In this document: positions 35,401 to 47,690 of the stretch, one piece after another
How positions within the stretch are numbered: the first letter of the stretch is position 1
Layout of the letters: each line of letters starts with the position of its first letter
Assembly (NCBI RefSeq): GCF_949987535.1
Contig: NC_080069.1
Span: forward strand, 42,583,269 to 42,647,268
DNA length: 64,000 nt
Reading direction: 5' to 3'
From: Balaenoptera acutorostrata
Lineage: Eukaryota; Chordata; Mammalia; Artiodactyla; Balaenopteridae
The notes under the pieces: generated by a model
The model's input: only the letters and a program-made list of their open reading frames with translations
The model's database searches: none
What the model was told of the DNA's origin: nothing
Position numbers and translations under genes: made by a program

Positions 35401-35834
35401 TTAAAAGAATGGAGGGAGGGAACATTGGAAGAGAATCAATCCTTTAATGACTAGAACTGAAGATTTAAGTGTAAAAGTCAAATGCATATGGTTAATTTTT
35501 CCTTCTTTGAAGAATTTAAAACCATTTAACTGATAAAGAGTCTATCTTACAGAAAAGAATTCCTCTTTCTTTATAAAGATAAGAAGTGAGGGAGCTATCT
35601 TTTTGCTAATATTTTTATTTTCTCGAACTTTGGTGATTAGATTGGGTTAAATAAGGTGGCTCTAACTGAAAGAGAATGGGTAAAAATTAAAACTCAGCAT
35701 CTAGGATTTGGTAAAGCTTTTACTTGTACATTTCTGTGTAACTGAGAAAGAAAATGATCCAAATGACAGTGTGACAAATCCTTTTGCAGGTCAGATCATT
35801 ACCAATTATTTCCTTTAAATAAAATTGAAATAAC
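35401..35834. other. Unassigned AT-rich sequence
   Basis: No gene or named repeat recognised between the hAT remnant and the next L1. Confidence 0.4.
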
Positions 35835-38800
35835 AGCTAGTTGAATCAATGAAACCAAAAGCTGATTCTTTGAAAAGAATCAATAAAATTGGTAAGCTTC
35901 TAGCCAGGCTAACTAAAAAAAAAGCGGGAGAGAGAAGACACAAATTACTAATATCAGAAATGGAAAGGGGACATCATTACAGATCTCATGGACACTGAAA
36001 AGATAATGAAGGAATACTATGAACAACACTGTGCCCACAAATTAAAGTAGATGAAACAGACAAATTTCTTGAAAGACACAATCTGCTAAAAGTCACAAAA
36101 GAAGAAATATAATAGATAATCTGAGTAGGCCTATGTCTATTAAAGAAATCAAATATGTAAAATCACCTTTCAAAAGAGAAAGCACCTGGCCCAGACAGGT
36201 TCACTGGTGAATTCTACCAAAAATGTAATGAAGAAATTGTACCAATTCTCTACAATCTCTCTCAGAGTTTAGAAGCAAAGGGAATACCTCCCAAATCATT
36301 TTATGAGGTCAGCAACACCCTGAGACTAAAACCAAAGATATTGTAAGAAAACTATGCACCAATATCTCTCATGAGCACAGATATAAAAATCATCAACAAA
36401 ATATTAGCAAACTTAATGCAACAATGTATAAAAAGAATTATATACCATGACCAAGGGGGATTTATCCCCAGTATGCAAAGCTGGCTCAACATCCAAAATC
36501 AGTTAATGTAATCTCACATCAATAGACAAAAAAAGAAAAATTACATAATCATATTAATAGCTTGAGAAAAAAATTTGACAAAATTCAACACTCATTAATG
36601 ATAGAAATAGAGTGGAACTTCTTCAACTTGATAAAGAATATCTATAAAGAATCTATAACTAACATTATATGTAATGGTGAGAAATTTGAAGCTTTCCCAC
36701 TAAGAACAGGTACTAGGCAAGATTATCCCCTCTCAGCACTCCTTTTCAACATCAAACTGGCAGTTCTAGCTAATGCAATAAGACATGGAAAGGAAAAAAT
36801 AAGGTATAGAGATTGGGGAGGAAGACATAAAACTGTCTTTGTTCTCAGATGACATGACTGTCTGCATAAAAATCCTAAAGAATGACAAAAACACCTCTTG
36901 GAAGTAATAGGCAAATAGAGCAAGAAAATAGGATACAAGGTTAATATACAAGTTGATTGCTTTCCTATATACCAGCAATGGACAAGTGGAATTTGAAATT
37001 AAAAATATAATACCATTTACATTAGCACTCCCCCAAATAAAATACTTAGGTATAAATATAACAAAATATGTACAAGATCTATATGAGGAAAACTACAAAT
37101 TCTGATGAATGGAATCAAAGAATAACTTAAATAATAGGAGAGATATTCCATGTTTATGGATAGGAACACTCAATATTGTCAAGGTGTCAATTCTTCCCAA
37201 CTTGATCTATAGATTCAATGCAATAGCAATGAAAATCCCAGCAAGTTATTTTATGTTATTGACAAACTGATTCTGAAATTTATATGGAGAGAAAAAAGAC
37301 CCAGAATAGGCAATACAATATTGAAGGAAAAGAACAAAGTTGGCTGACTGATACTACCTGAGTTCAAGTCTTACTCTAAAGCTATGGTAATCAAGACTGT
37401 GTGGTATTGGTGAAAGAATACACAAACAGATTAATGAAACAGAACAGAGAGCCCCAAAATAGACCCAAATAAATTTAGTCAAACTAATCTTTGACAAAGG
37501 TGCTAAGGCAACACAATAGAGCAAAGATAGTCTTTTCAACAAATAGTGCTGAAACAACAGGACATCGTCCACTTGTAAAAAAAAAAAAAGAACTGAGGCA
37601 GATAATTTAAACTCTTTACAAAAATTAACTCAAAATATAAATCAACTATACTTCAATAAAATAAATTTTTAAAAATTGGGAATTCCCTGGTGGTCCAGGG
37701 GTTAGGACTCCACACTTTCACTGCTGAGGGCCAAGGTTCAATCCCTGGTCAAGGAACTAAGATCCCACAAGCCGCACAGTGCAGCCAAATAAATAAATTA
37801 AATAAGTAATTAATTAACTCAAAATGGACCACAGACCTAAATATAAAACACCAAACTATAAGACTCCTAGAAGATAACATAGGAGAAAACCTAAATGAAA
37901 TTGGGTATGGGGATGACTTTTTAGATATAACACCAAAAGCACAATCCAGGAAAAAAAATAATTGATAAGCTATATTATATTTCATTAAAGTTAAGAACTT
38001 CTGCTGAGAAGGACATTGTAAAGAGAATAAAAGGCCACAAACTGGGAGAAAATATTTGAAAAAGACACATCTGATAAGGAACTATTATACAAATATACAA
38101 AAATTTCTCAAATCTTGGCAATAAGAAAATAAACAACCTGTTTGAAAAATGGGTCAAAGACCTTAAGAGACACCTAACCAAAGAATATACACAGATTACA
38201 AATAATCATAAAAAGATGCTTCACATCATAAATCATGAGTGAAATGCATATTAAAACAATGAGATATCAATGCACACCTATTTGAATGGCCAAAATCCAG
38301 AATACTGACAAAACCAATTGCTGACAAGGATTTGTAGCAACAGACACTCTCAATCATTGCTGGTGGGAATGCAAAATGGTCCAGCCACTTTGGAAGACAG
38401 TTTTTCAGTGTCTAACAAAACCAAACATGCTCTTATCATATAATTCAGCAATCTGGTTCCTTGGTATTTACCCAAGGTTGTTAAAAACTTATGTCCACAC
38501 AAAAACCTGCACATATATGTTTACAGCAGATTTTTTCATAATTGCCAAAACTTGGTAGCAACCATGATGTCCTTAGGTTAATGGATAAATAAACTGTGGT
38601 ACATCCTGACAATGGAATATTATTCAGCACTAAAAAAAAATGGTCTAACAAGCCATGAAAATACATGTAGAAAACTTAAATGCATATTCCTAAGTGAAAG
38701 AAGTCAGTCTAAAAAGGCTATGTACTGTATGATTATTATATGATATTCTAAAAAAGGCCAAACTATTGAGACAGTAAAAAAAATCAGTGGTTGCAAGGGT

Positions 38801-39120
38801 TTGGGAGGGTGTGATGAATAAGTGGAGTAGAGAAAAATTTTAGAGCAGTGAAAATACTCTGTATGATACCACAATAATGGATACATGTCATTATACTATT
38901 ATCCAAACCCATAGAATGTGCACCACAAAGAGTGGACCATAACATAAACTATGGACTTTGGGTGATTATGATGTGTCAATGTAGGCTCATCAATTGTAAC
39001 AAAAGTACTACACTGGTGCAGACTGTTGATAATGGGTGAGGTTATGCAGGAAGTATATGGGAAATCTCTGTACCTTCTTAATTTTGCTGTGAACCTTAAA
39101 CTACTCTAAAAAAATAAAAA
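35835..39120 (+). mobile_element. Old 5'-truncated L1, plus strand
   Basis: ORF2 from the linker through RT to the C-terminus, then a 3' UTR ending 'ttaaactactctaaaaaaat'. RT remnants include 'GPDRFTGEFYQ'-like and '[10 protein letters not shown]'-like stretches in several broken frames. Interrupted by the SINE-bearing insert at 37637-37812. L1MC/MD-like by its 3' end. Confidence 0.8.
37637..37812 (+). mobile_element. SINE preceded by a 40-bp L1-tail-like leader
   Basis: 37677 on is a tRNA-derived SINE ('gggaattccctggtggtcca', 'ggttcaatccctggtcaagg') with an A-rich tail. The first ~40 bp, 'ataaatcaactatacttcaa' then 'taaaataaatttttaaaaa', match the terminal bases of the cetartiodactyl L1 3' end. 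One 13-bp duplication, 'attaactcaaaat' (37624-37636 and 37813-37825), brackets leader and SINE together. Confidence 0.8.
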
Positions 39121-39488
39121 CAATGCTATGGAATAAACAAGGATGCAAAAAAAGACTATTGCATAAAGCAATAATTATAAAACTGGGGTTTTATGGGGCT
39201 TATCATATATAAAGATGTATAAAAGAGGCAGAGGTACATTGGAGCAGTTTTTGTATGCTGTTGATATTATGTTGGTATTAACTGAAACTAGACTTTTAAG
39301 GATAATATGTTAATTTTAATCCCCAAATCAACTTTAAGAAAATAAACCCAAAAGTATAATAATAAAAATAATAAGTTAAAATTGGTACCCTAGAAAATAT
39401 CTAATTACAATAACAGAAGGCAGTAATTTAAGAAGGGAAACACAAAAGATGAAAGACATATAGAAAACAAAGAGCAGAAAGTGATGCC
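39121..39488 (+). mobile_element. Old L1 inter-ORF fragment
   Basis: 'tggtattaactgaaactaga', 'aatatgttaattttaatccc' and 'gaaagacatatagaaaacaa' parallel the inter-ORF region of the old L1 at 50840-51040. The next L1 starts directly after it. Confidence 0.6.
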
Positions 39489-40458
39489 AGGGGCAGAGAC
39501 GAGATGGCCAAGTAGAAGGACTTGAGCTCACCACCTCCCACGAAAACACCAAAATCACACCTAACTGCTGAACAACCATCGACAAAATCACTGGAACCTA
39601 CCAAGAAGATATCCTATATCCAAAGACAAAGAAGAAGCCACAATAAGATGGTAGGAGGGGCACAATCAAGATAAAATCAAATCCCATACCCATTGGGTGG
39701 GCAATGCAAAAACTGGTAAATAATTAGATTGCAGAGATTCTCCCACAGGAATGAAAGTTCTGAGCCCCAGGTCAGCCTCGCCTGGGGGTCTGGCATCGGG
39801 AGAAGGAGCCCCCAGAGCATCTGGCTTAGAAGGCCACAGGGTCTGATTGCAGGAATTCCACAGGACAGCAGGAAACAGAAACTGCACTCTTGGAAACTGC
39901 ACACAGGTTCTTGTGCACACTGGGACCTAGGAGAAAAAGCAGTGACATCACAGGAGCCTGGGCATGACCTATCTGCTGGTATTGGAGGGTCTCTGTGGAG
40001 GCAGGGGGCGGCTGTGGCTCATTGTGGGGACAAAGACACTGGTAGCGGCAGTTCTGAGGAGTACTCATTGGTGTGAGCCAGCCTGGAAGCCGCCATTTTC
40101 TCACCAAGACCTGGCCCCACCCAACAGACTGTAGGCTCCAGTCTAGACTAGTCTGTAGACTGCTAGGATGCCTCAGGCCAAACAACCAACAGGGCAGGAA
40201 CACAGCCCCACCCATCAGCAGACAGGCTGCTTAAAGTTTTCTGGTGCAGCTTCCCACTAAACAAACCACTTGACATAGCCTTGCCCACCAGAGGGACAAG
40301 ACACAGCACCACCCACCAGTGGGAAGGAACCAGTCCCTCCCACCAGGAAGCCTACACAAGTGTCTTAGACTAGCCTCATCCACCAGGGGGCAGACAGCAG
40401 GAGCAAGAAGAAATACAACTTGCAGAATGGAAACCATAATCACAGAAAGGTAGGCAAA

Positions 40459-41382
40459 ATGAGACAGCAGAAGAACATATCCCAGACAAAGGAACAAGAT
40501 AAAACACCAAAAGAATTACTAAGTGAAGTGGAGATAGAGCCTATCTACCCAAAAAAGAATTCAGAGTAATGATAGTAAAGATGATCCAAGATCTCAGAAA
40601 AAGAATGGAGGCACAGACCAAGAAGATACAAGAAATGTTTAACAAAGACCTAGAAAATATAAAGAACAAAACAAAACAAGAACAAAAAAACAAAGACAAA
40701 AGATGAACAATACAATAACTGAAAAGAAAAATACACTAGAAAGAATCAATAGCAGAACAAATGAGGCAAAAGAACAGACAGGTGAGCTGGAAAACAGAAT
40801 GGTGAAAATTTCTGCCTCAGAACAAAATAAAGAAAAAAGAATGAAAAAAATGAAGACAGTCTAAGAGACCTCTGGGACAACATTAAATGCACCAACACTC
40901 ACATTATAGGGGTCCCAGAAGAAGAAAAGAGAGAGAAAGGGCCTGAGAAAATATTTGAAGAGATAATAGCTGAAGATTTCCCTGACATGAGAAAGGAAAC
41001 AGTCACCCAAGTCCAGGAAGCACAGAGAGTTCCATACAGGATGAACCCAAGGAGGAACATGCCAAGAAAAACAGTAATCAAATTGGCAAAAATTAAAGAC
41101 AAAGAGAAAATATTAAAAGCAACAAGTGACAAACAAAAATAACATACAAGGAAATTCCCATAAAGTTATCAGCTGATTTTTCAACAGAAACTCTGCAGGC
41201 CAGAAGGGAGTGGCATGATATACTTAAAGTGATGAAAGGGAAAAACTTACAACCAAGAATACTCTACCCAGCAAGGCTCTTGTTCAGACTCAATGGAGAA
41301 TTCAAAAGCTTTACAGACAAGCAAAAGAATTTAGCACCACCAAACCAGCTTTACAACAAATGCTAAAGGAACTTCTCTAGGT
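40459..41382 (+). pseudogene. L1 ORF1 pseudogene
   Basis: Aligns along its length with the intact ORF1 at 52282-53187: coiled-coil region, RRM-like core (around 'IIGVPEEEKREKGPEKIFEE') and C-terminal domain. Frameshifts and stops occur near 40670-40860 (extra A-rich sequence) and near 41140. Cannot encode the RNA-binding trimer. Confidence 0.8.
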
Positions 41383-41769
41383 GAAAAAGAAAAGGCCACA
41401 ACTAGAAACAAGAAAATTACAAATGGAAAAGCACACCAGTAAAGGCAAACATACAGGAAATGTAGGAAATCATCTACACACAAATATGATATCAAAACCA
41501 GCAATCCTGAGGAGAGTACAAATGCAGGATATTGGAAAAGCATTTGAAATTAAGAGACCGGCAATTTAAAACAATCTTGTTTATATATAGACGGCTATAT
41601 CAAAACCTCATGGTAACCACAAACAAAATATCTACAATAGATACACACACAAAAAGAAAAAGAAATCCAAACACAACACTAAAGATAGTCATCAAATCAC
41701 AAGAGAAGAGAACAAAAGAGAAAGGGAAGAAAAAAGACCTACCAAAACAAATCCAAAACATTTTTAAAA

Positions 41770-44700
41770 ATGGCAATAAGGACATACATATAGGTAATTA
41801 CCTTAAATGTAAATGGATTAAATGCTCCAACCAAAAGACATATACTGGCTGAATGGATACAAACACAAGACACATATATATGCTGTCTATAAGAGACCCA
41901 CTTCAGATCTAGGGGCACATACAGACTGACAGTGAGGGGATGGAAAAGGGTATTCCATGCAAATGGAAATCAAAAGAAAGATGGAGTAGTAATATTCATA
42001 TCAGACAAAATAGACTTTAAAATAAATACTGTTACAAGAGACAAGAAGGACACTACATAATGATCAAGGGATCAATCCAAGAAGAAAATATAACAATTGT
42101 AAACATTTATGCACCCAACATAGGAGCACCTCAATATATGAGACCAATGCTAACAGCCATAAAGGAGAAACTGAGAGTAACACAATAATAGAGGAAACTG
42201 TAAAACCCCAATTTTATCAATGGATAGATCATCCAGGATGAAAATCAATAAAAACATTATGCCTTAAATAACACATTAGATCAGATGGACTTCATTGATA
42301 TCTATAGAGCATTCCATCCTAAAGCAGAAGAATACACAATCTTTTCAAGTGTACATGGAACATTCTCCAGTATAGATCACATGTGGTGCCATAAAGTAAG
42401 CCTCAGTAAATCTGAAGAAAATTGAAATCATATCAAGCATCTTTTCCAAACAACACTATGAGATTAGAAAGCAACCACAAGAAAAAATAATTGTAAAAAA
42501 CACAAACTCGTGGAGACTAAACAACAGACGCCTAACAACCAATGGATCACTGAAGAAATCAAAGAGGAAATAAAAAAATACCTAGAGACAAATGAAAATG
42601 GAAACATGATGATCCAAAACCTGTGGGATGCAGCAAAAGCAGTTCCAAGAGGGAAGTTTATAGCAATACAATCCTACCTCAAGAAATAAGAAAAATCTCA
42701 AAGACACAACCTAACCTTACAACTAAAGCAACTAGAGGAAGAAGAACAAACAAAAGCCAAAGTTAGTAGAAGGAAAAAAATCATAAATGTCAGAGCAGAA
42801 ATAAATGAAATAGAGAAAAAGAACAGACCAGTCACAAGTACTGAAATCGAAACTGTGATTTAAACACTCCCAGCAAACAAAAGTCCAGGACCAGATGGCT
42901 TCACAGGCAAATTCTATCAAACATTTAGAGAAGAGTTAACACCTATCCTTCTGAAACTATTCTAAAAAATTGCAGAGGAAGGAATACTCCCAAACACATT
43001 CTATGAGGCCACCATCACCCTGTTACCAAAACCTGACAAAGATACCACAAAAAAAGAAAATTACAGGCCAATATCACTGATGAACAGAGATGCAAAAATC
43101 CTCAACTAGCAAATACTAGCAAACCGAATCCAACAATACCTTAAAAGGATCACATATGACGATCAAGTGGGATTTATCCCAATGATGCAAGGATTTTTCA
43201 ATATGCACAAATCAATCAGTGTGATACACCACATTAACAAATTAAAGAATAAAAACCATGTCATCACCTCAGTAGATGCAGACAAAGCTTTTGACAAAAT
43301 TCAACATCCATTTATGATGCAAAGTCTCCAGAAAGTAGGCATAGAGGTAACATACCTTGACATAATAAAGGCCATATATGACAAACCTACAGCTAACATC
43401 ATACTCAATGGTAAAAAGCTGTAAACCTTTCCTCCAAGATCAGGAAGAAGAAAAGGTTGTCCACTCTCACCACTTTCATTCAACATAGTTTTGGAAGTCC
43501 CAGACATGGCAATCAGAGAAGAAAAAGAAATAGAAGGAATCCAAATTGGAAAAGAAGAAGTAAAACTGTCACCATTTGCAGATGACATGATACTATACAT
43601 AGAAAATCCTAAAGATGCTACCAGAAAACTACTAGAACTCATCAATGAATCTGGTAAAGTTGCAGGATACAAAATTAATACACAGAAATCCATTGCATTT
43701 CTGTACACAAACAATGAAAAATCAGAAAGAGAAATTAAAGAAACAATCCCATTTACCATTGCATCAAAAAGAATAAAATACCTAGGGATAAACCTACCTA
43801 AGGAGGCAAAAGACCTGTACTCCGAAAACTGTAAGATGCCAATGAAAGAAATCGAAGGTGACACAAACAGATTGAAAGATATACCATGTTCCTGGATTGG
43901 AAGAATCAATGTTGTCAAAATGACTATACTACCTAAGGCAACCTTCAGATTCAGTGCAACCCCTATCAAATTACCAATGACATTTTTCACAGAAGTAGAA
44001 CAAAAAATTTTTAAATTTGTATGGAATCACAAAAGACCCCAAATAGCCAAAGCAATCCTGAGTTTGGGGGGGGGGTGGGAAACGGAGCTGGAGGAATCAG
44101 GCTCCCTGACTTCAGACTATATTACAAAGCTACAGTAATCAAAACAGTATGGTACTGGCACAAAAATAAAATATAGATCAATGGAACAGGACAGAAAGCC
44201 CAGAGATAAACCCACGCACATATGGTCAATTAATCTACAACAAAGGAGGCAAGAAAATACAATGGAGAAAAGACAGTCTCTTCAATAAGTTGTTCTGGGA
44301 AAACTGGACAGCTACATGTAAAAGAATGAAATTAGAACATTCTCTAACACCATATACAAAAATAAACTCAAAATATATTAAAGACCTAAATGTAAGGCCA
44401 GATTCTATAAAACTCTTAGAGGAAAACAGAGGCAGAACACTCTTTCACATAAATCGCAACAATATCTTTTTGGATTCACCTCCTAGAGTAATGAAAATAA
44501 AAACAAAAATTTTAAAAGTGGGACCTAATTAATCTTAAAAGCTTTTGCACAGCAAAGGAAACCATAAACAAAATGAAAATACAACCCACAGAATGGGAGA
44601 AAATATTTGCAAATGAAGCGACCAACAAGGGATTAATCTCCAAAATATACAAACAGCTCATGCAGTTCAATATCAAAAAAACAAACAACCCAATCAAAAT

Positions 44701-45325
44701 GGGTGGAAGATCTAAATAGACATTTCTCCAAAGAAAACATATGGATGGCCAAGAGGCATGTGAAAAGATGCTCAGCATCGCTAATTATTAAAGAAATGCA
44801 AATCAAAACTACTGATACAATGAGGTATCACCTCACACTGGTCATAAATGGCCATCATCAAAAAATCTACAAACAATAAATGCTAGAGAGGGCGTGAAGA
44901 AAAGGGAACCCTCCTACACTGTTGGTGGGAATGTAAATGGGTACAACCACTATGGAGAACAGTATGGAGTTCCCTTACAAAACTAAAAATAGAACTACCA
45001 TATGATCCAGCAATCCCACTCCTGGGCATATATCCAGAGAAAACCATAATCTGAAAAGCTACATGCACCCCAATGTTTACTGAAGCACTATATATAATAG
45101 CCAGAACATGGGAGCAACCTAAATGTCTATCAACAGATGAATGGATTAAGAAGATGTGGTACATATATACAATGGAATATTACTCAGCCATAAAAAAATA
45201 ATGAAATAATGCCATTTTCAGCAAGATGGATGGACTTAGAGATTACCATACTAAGTGAAGTACTGATAAGTCAGACAGAGAAAGACAAATATCATATGAT
45301 ATCACTTACATGTGGTATCTTAAAA
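41770..45325 (+). pseudogene. L1 ORF2 pseudogene (endonuclease-RT)
   Basis: Endonuclease start at 41770, RT domain and Cys-rich tail are recognisable but broken into many frames. Compared with the copy at 53246, about 0.3 kb of the linker before the RT is missing near 42820. The longest clean piece, 43491-44138 (215 codons), retains the RT catalytic motif FADDMILY. Stops and frameshifts elsewhere make it inactive. Confidence 0.82.
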
Positions 45326-45478
45326 AATGATACAAATGAACTAATTTACAAAACAAAAACAGACTCACAGACTTCAAAAACAAATTTATGGTTACCAAAG
45401 GGGAAAGACAGTGGGGGGGCAATAAATTAGGAGTTTGAGATTAACATATACACACTACTATATATAAAATAGATAATC

Positions 45479-45617
45479 ATGGGAGGGAGGGAGATGCAAG
45501 AGGTAAGAGATATGGGAACATATGTATAACTGATTCACTTTGTTATAAAGCAGAAACTAACACACCATTGTAAAGCGATTATACTCCAATAAAGATGTTA
45601 AAAAAAAAAAAGACAAA
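45479..45617 (+). mobile_element. Very short L1 3'-end insertion
   Basis: About 140 bp of L1 3' end ('gggagggagatgcaagaggt' to 'tccaataaagatgttaaaaa') inserted within the 3' UTR of the larger L1, which resumes 'caacaaggacctactgtata'. Flanks 'aatagataatc' and 'aataaataatc' are a likely aged duplication. Confidence 0.75.
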
Positions 45618-45831
45618 AAAAATAAATAATCAACAAGGACCTACTGTATAGCACTGGGAACTCTACTCAGTACTCTGTAATAACCTATATGGGGAAAGAA
45701 TCTGAAAAAGAATAGATATATGTATATGTATAACTGAATCACTTTGCTGTACACCTGAAACTAACACAACATTGTAAATCAACTATACTCCAGTATAAAA
45801 TAAACAACAAAAAAAATGTGACACAAGAAAG

Positions 45832-45883
45832 AAAACTTTATTCTAAAACTTTATTCTAAAACTTTATTCTAAAACTTTATTCT
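45832..45883. repeat. Four tandem 13-mers
   Basis: Four perfect copies of 'aaaactttattct' in a row at the boundary between the plus-strand L1 and an old minus-strand L1. Confidence 0.95.
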
Positions 45884-47560
45884 AAAAAAATAGAATGTTA
45901 CATCTAGGTCACATGTTGGACATACATTTAACTTTTTAAGAAACTTGAATTTTTTTCCAAAGAGGTTGTGCCATTTTATATTTCCATTAGCAGTGTATAA
46001 GAGTTCCAATTCTTCCATATCCCTGACAACACTTGATAGAGTTAGTCCTTTTTTCTTTTTAACATATTTATTGGAGTATAATTGCTTTACAATGGTGTGT
46101 TAGTTTCTGCTTTATAACAAAGTGAATCAGCTATACGTATACATATATCCCCATATCTCCTCCCTCTTGTGTCTCCCTCCCACCCTCCCTATCCCACCCC
46201 TCTAGGTGGTCACAAAGTTAGTCCTTTTAATTTTAGTCATTCTAATAGTTTATAGGGATATCTCATTGTGGTTTCATTTTTCATTTTCCTAATGACTAAT
46301 TTTGTTGAGGATACTGCCATTCATGTATATTCTTTGGTTTAGCATGCATTCAAATCTTTCACCCATTTTTTTTTTTTTTACTAGGTTGCTTGTTTCCTTA
46401 TTATTGAGTTTTGAGAGTTCTTTATATATCCTGGGTATTACTTTATCACATATACACTTTGGAAATATTTTATCCCAGTCTGTGGTTTTTCTTTTTGTTT
46501 TCTTAACAATATCTTTTGAAGAGCGGACGTTTTAAATTTTGATGAAGCACATTTTATTGATTTTTTTTTCTTTTATGGATCGTACTGCAGTATTGTATCA
46601 AAGGGATCTTCATCTAACCCAAGGACATAAAGACTTGCTTGTATGTTTTCTTCTAGATATTTTATACTTTGAGGTTTAACACTCAGTTCTAAGGTCCATT
46701 TTTCCTGTCTTTCCCTTCCTTTTTTGTGGGGACTCCAATTACAAGTATAGTAGGCGCTGATGCTCTTTTCATTTATTTAAATACTTTTTCTCTTTGTGTC
46801 TCATTTTGGACAGTTTCTATTGTTATATCTTTAAATTCACTGATTTTTGCTTCTGCAAAGTCTGACATGTAGTTAATTCAACCGTGTGTGTGTATAATCT
46901 CATACAATGTAGTTTTCATCTCCAGAAATTTGATTTAAAAAAAAAATTATCTTCCATGTCTCTACTTAATCCTTTGAGCAAATAGAATACCTTTAATGTC
47001 CTTGACTGCTAATTATAACATCTGTGCCAGTTCTGGGTTTGTTTTGATTCTTCTTGTTATGTGTCATATTTTTCTGCTACTTTGTATACATGGTAATTTT
47101 TTAGTGGTAATCTTTAATTGAATGCCAAACATTGTGAATTTTACTTTATTTGGTGCTGGATACTTTTCTACTATAAATATTCTTTTGCTTTCTTCTGAGA
47201 TGCACCAAGGTTTCTTACAAATAGTTTGAACTTTGGGTCTTGCTTTTAAGATTTGTTAGGAGAGAGTGGAGCAGAATTTGTCACAGGGCTAATAATTCAC
47301 CACCTCTGAGGCAATAATCTTCTGTGTATTTTACCGAAAGCCCTATGAGTTACAAGTTTTTCAGTCTTGCTTATGGGAACAGGCACTATTCCCTGCCCTG
47401 TGCGAGTGCCAGACACAATTTCTTCTAATCTCTTTTGTGGTTCTTTCCCAGTTATGAAGTAACTTCCTCATGCACATGTGTTGATCATTACTCTGCTGCA
47501 TCCTTTAGGGAGACGCTGTAGATCTGATTTCTCTCTTTGTGCCACTCTTTCCTTTCTGTT
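45884..47560 (-). mobile_element. Old L1 with 5' UTR-type sequence, minus strand
   Basis: 45884-46580 is reverse-complement ORF2 C-terminal sequence ('ccatatccctgacaacactt', 'tttgttgaggatactgccat'). From about 46730 it passes into 5' UTR/HAL1-like sequence ('aacattgtgaattttacttt', 'ggtcttgcttttaagatttg'). A large internal deletion separates the two. Split by the L1 tail at 46053. Confidence 0.6.
46053..46216 (-). mobile_element. 164-bp L1 3'-end insertion
   Basis: 'aacatatttattggagtata' to 'cccctctaggtggtcacaaa', flanked by the 12-bp direct repeat 'gttagtcctttt' at 46041-46052 and 46217-46228: an extremely 5'-truncated L1 with a clean target-site duplication. Confidence 0.88.
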
Positions 47561-47577
47561 ATTCTGGTTTGTGTTAT

Positions 47578-47690
47578 TAACAAAGAAACTGACACTCACA
47601 CATTTCTCAAATACCACACCCAAGCTCACATAGTCAGGAAGTGATAGGGCTAATATTTGGAGTCAGATCTTCCTTAGTACATGGCAGAAC
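47578..47690 (-). repeat. MIR SINE fragment
   Basis: 'aacaaagaaactgacactca', 'caagctcacatagtcaggaa', 'gtgatagggctaatatttgg': reverse-complement MIR. Confidence 0.6.

Larger units (their letters stand above)
39489..45830 (+). mobile_element. Near-full-length cetartiodactyl L1, plus strand
   Basis: 5' UTR from 'ggcagagacgagatggccaa', ORF1 and ORF2 remnants, and a 3' UTR ending 'cattgtaaatcaactatact' followed by A-rich sequence. It carries a nested L1 tail at 45479-45617. It is colinear with the element at 51324 but more decayed. No clear target-site duplication was found. Confidence 0.85.

Noticed and set aside
43301..43990. 229-codon minus-strand open frame
   Set aside because: Antisense of the L1 RT region of the element at 39489-45830.
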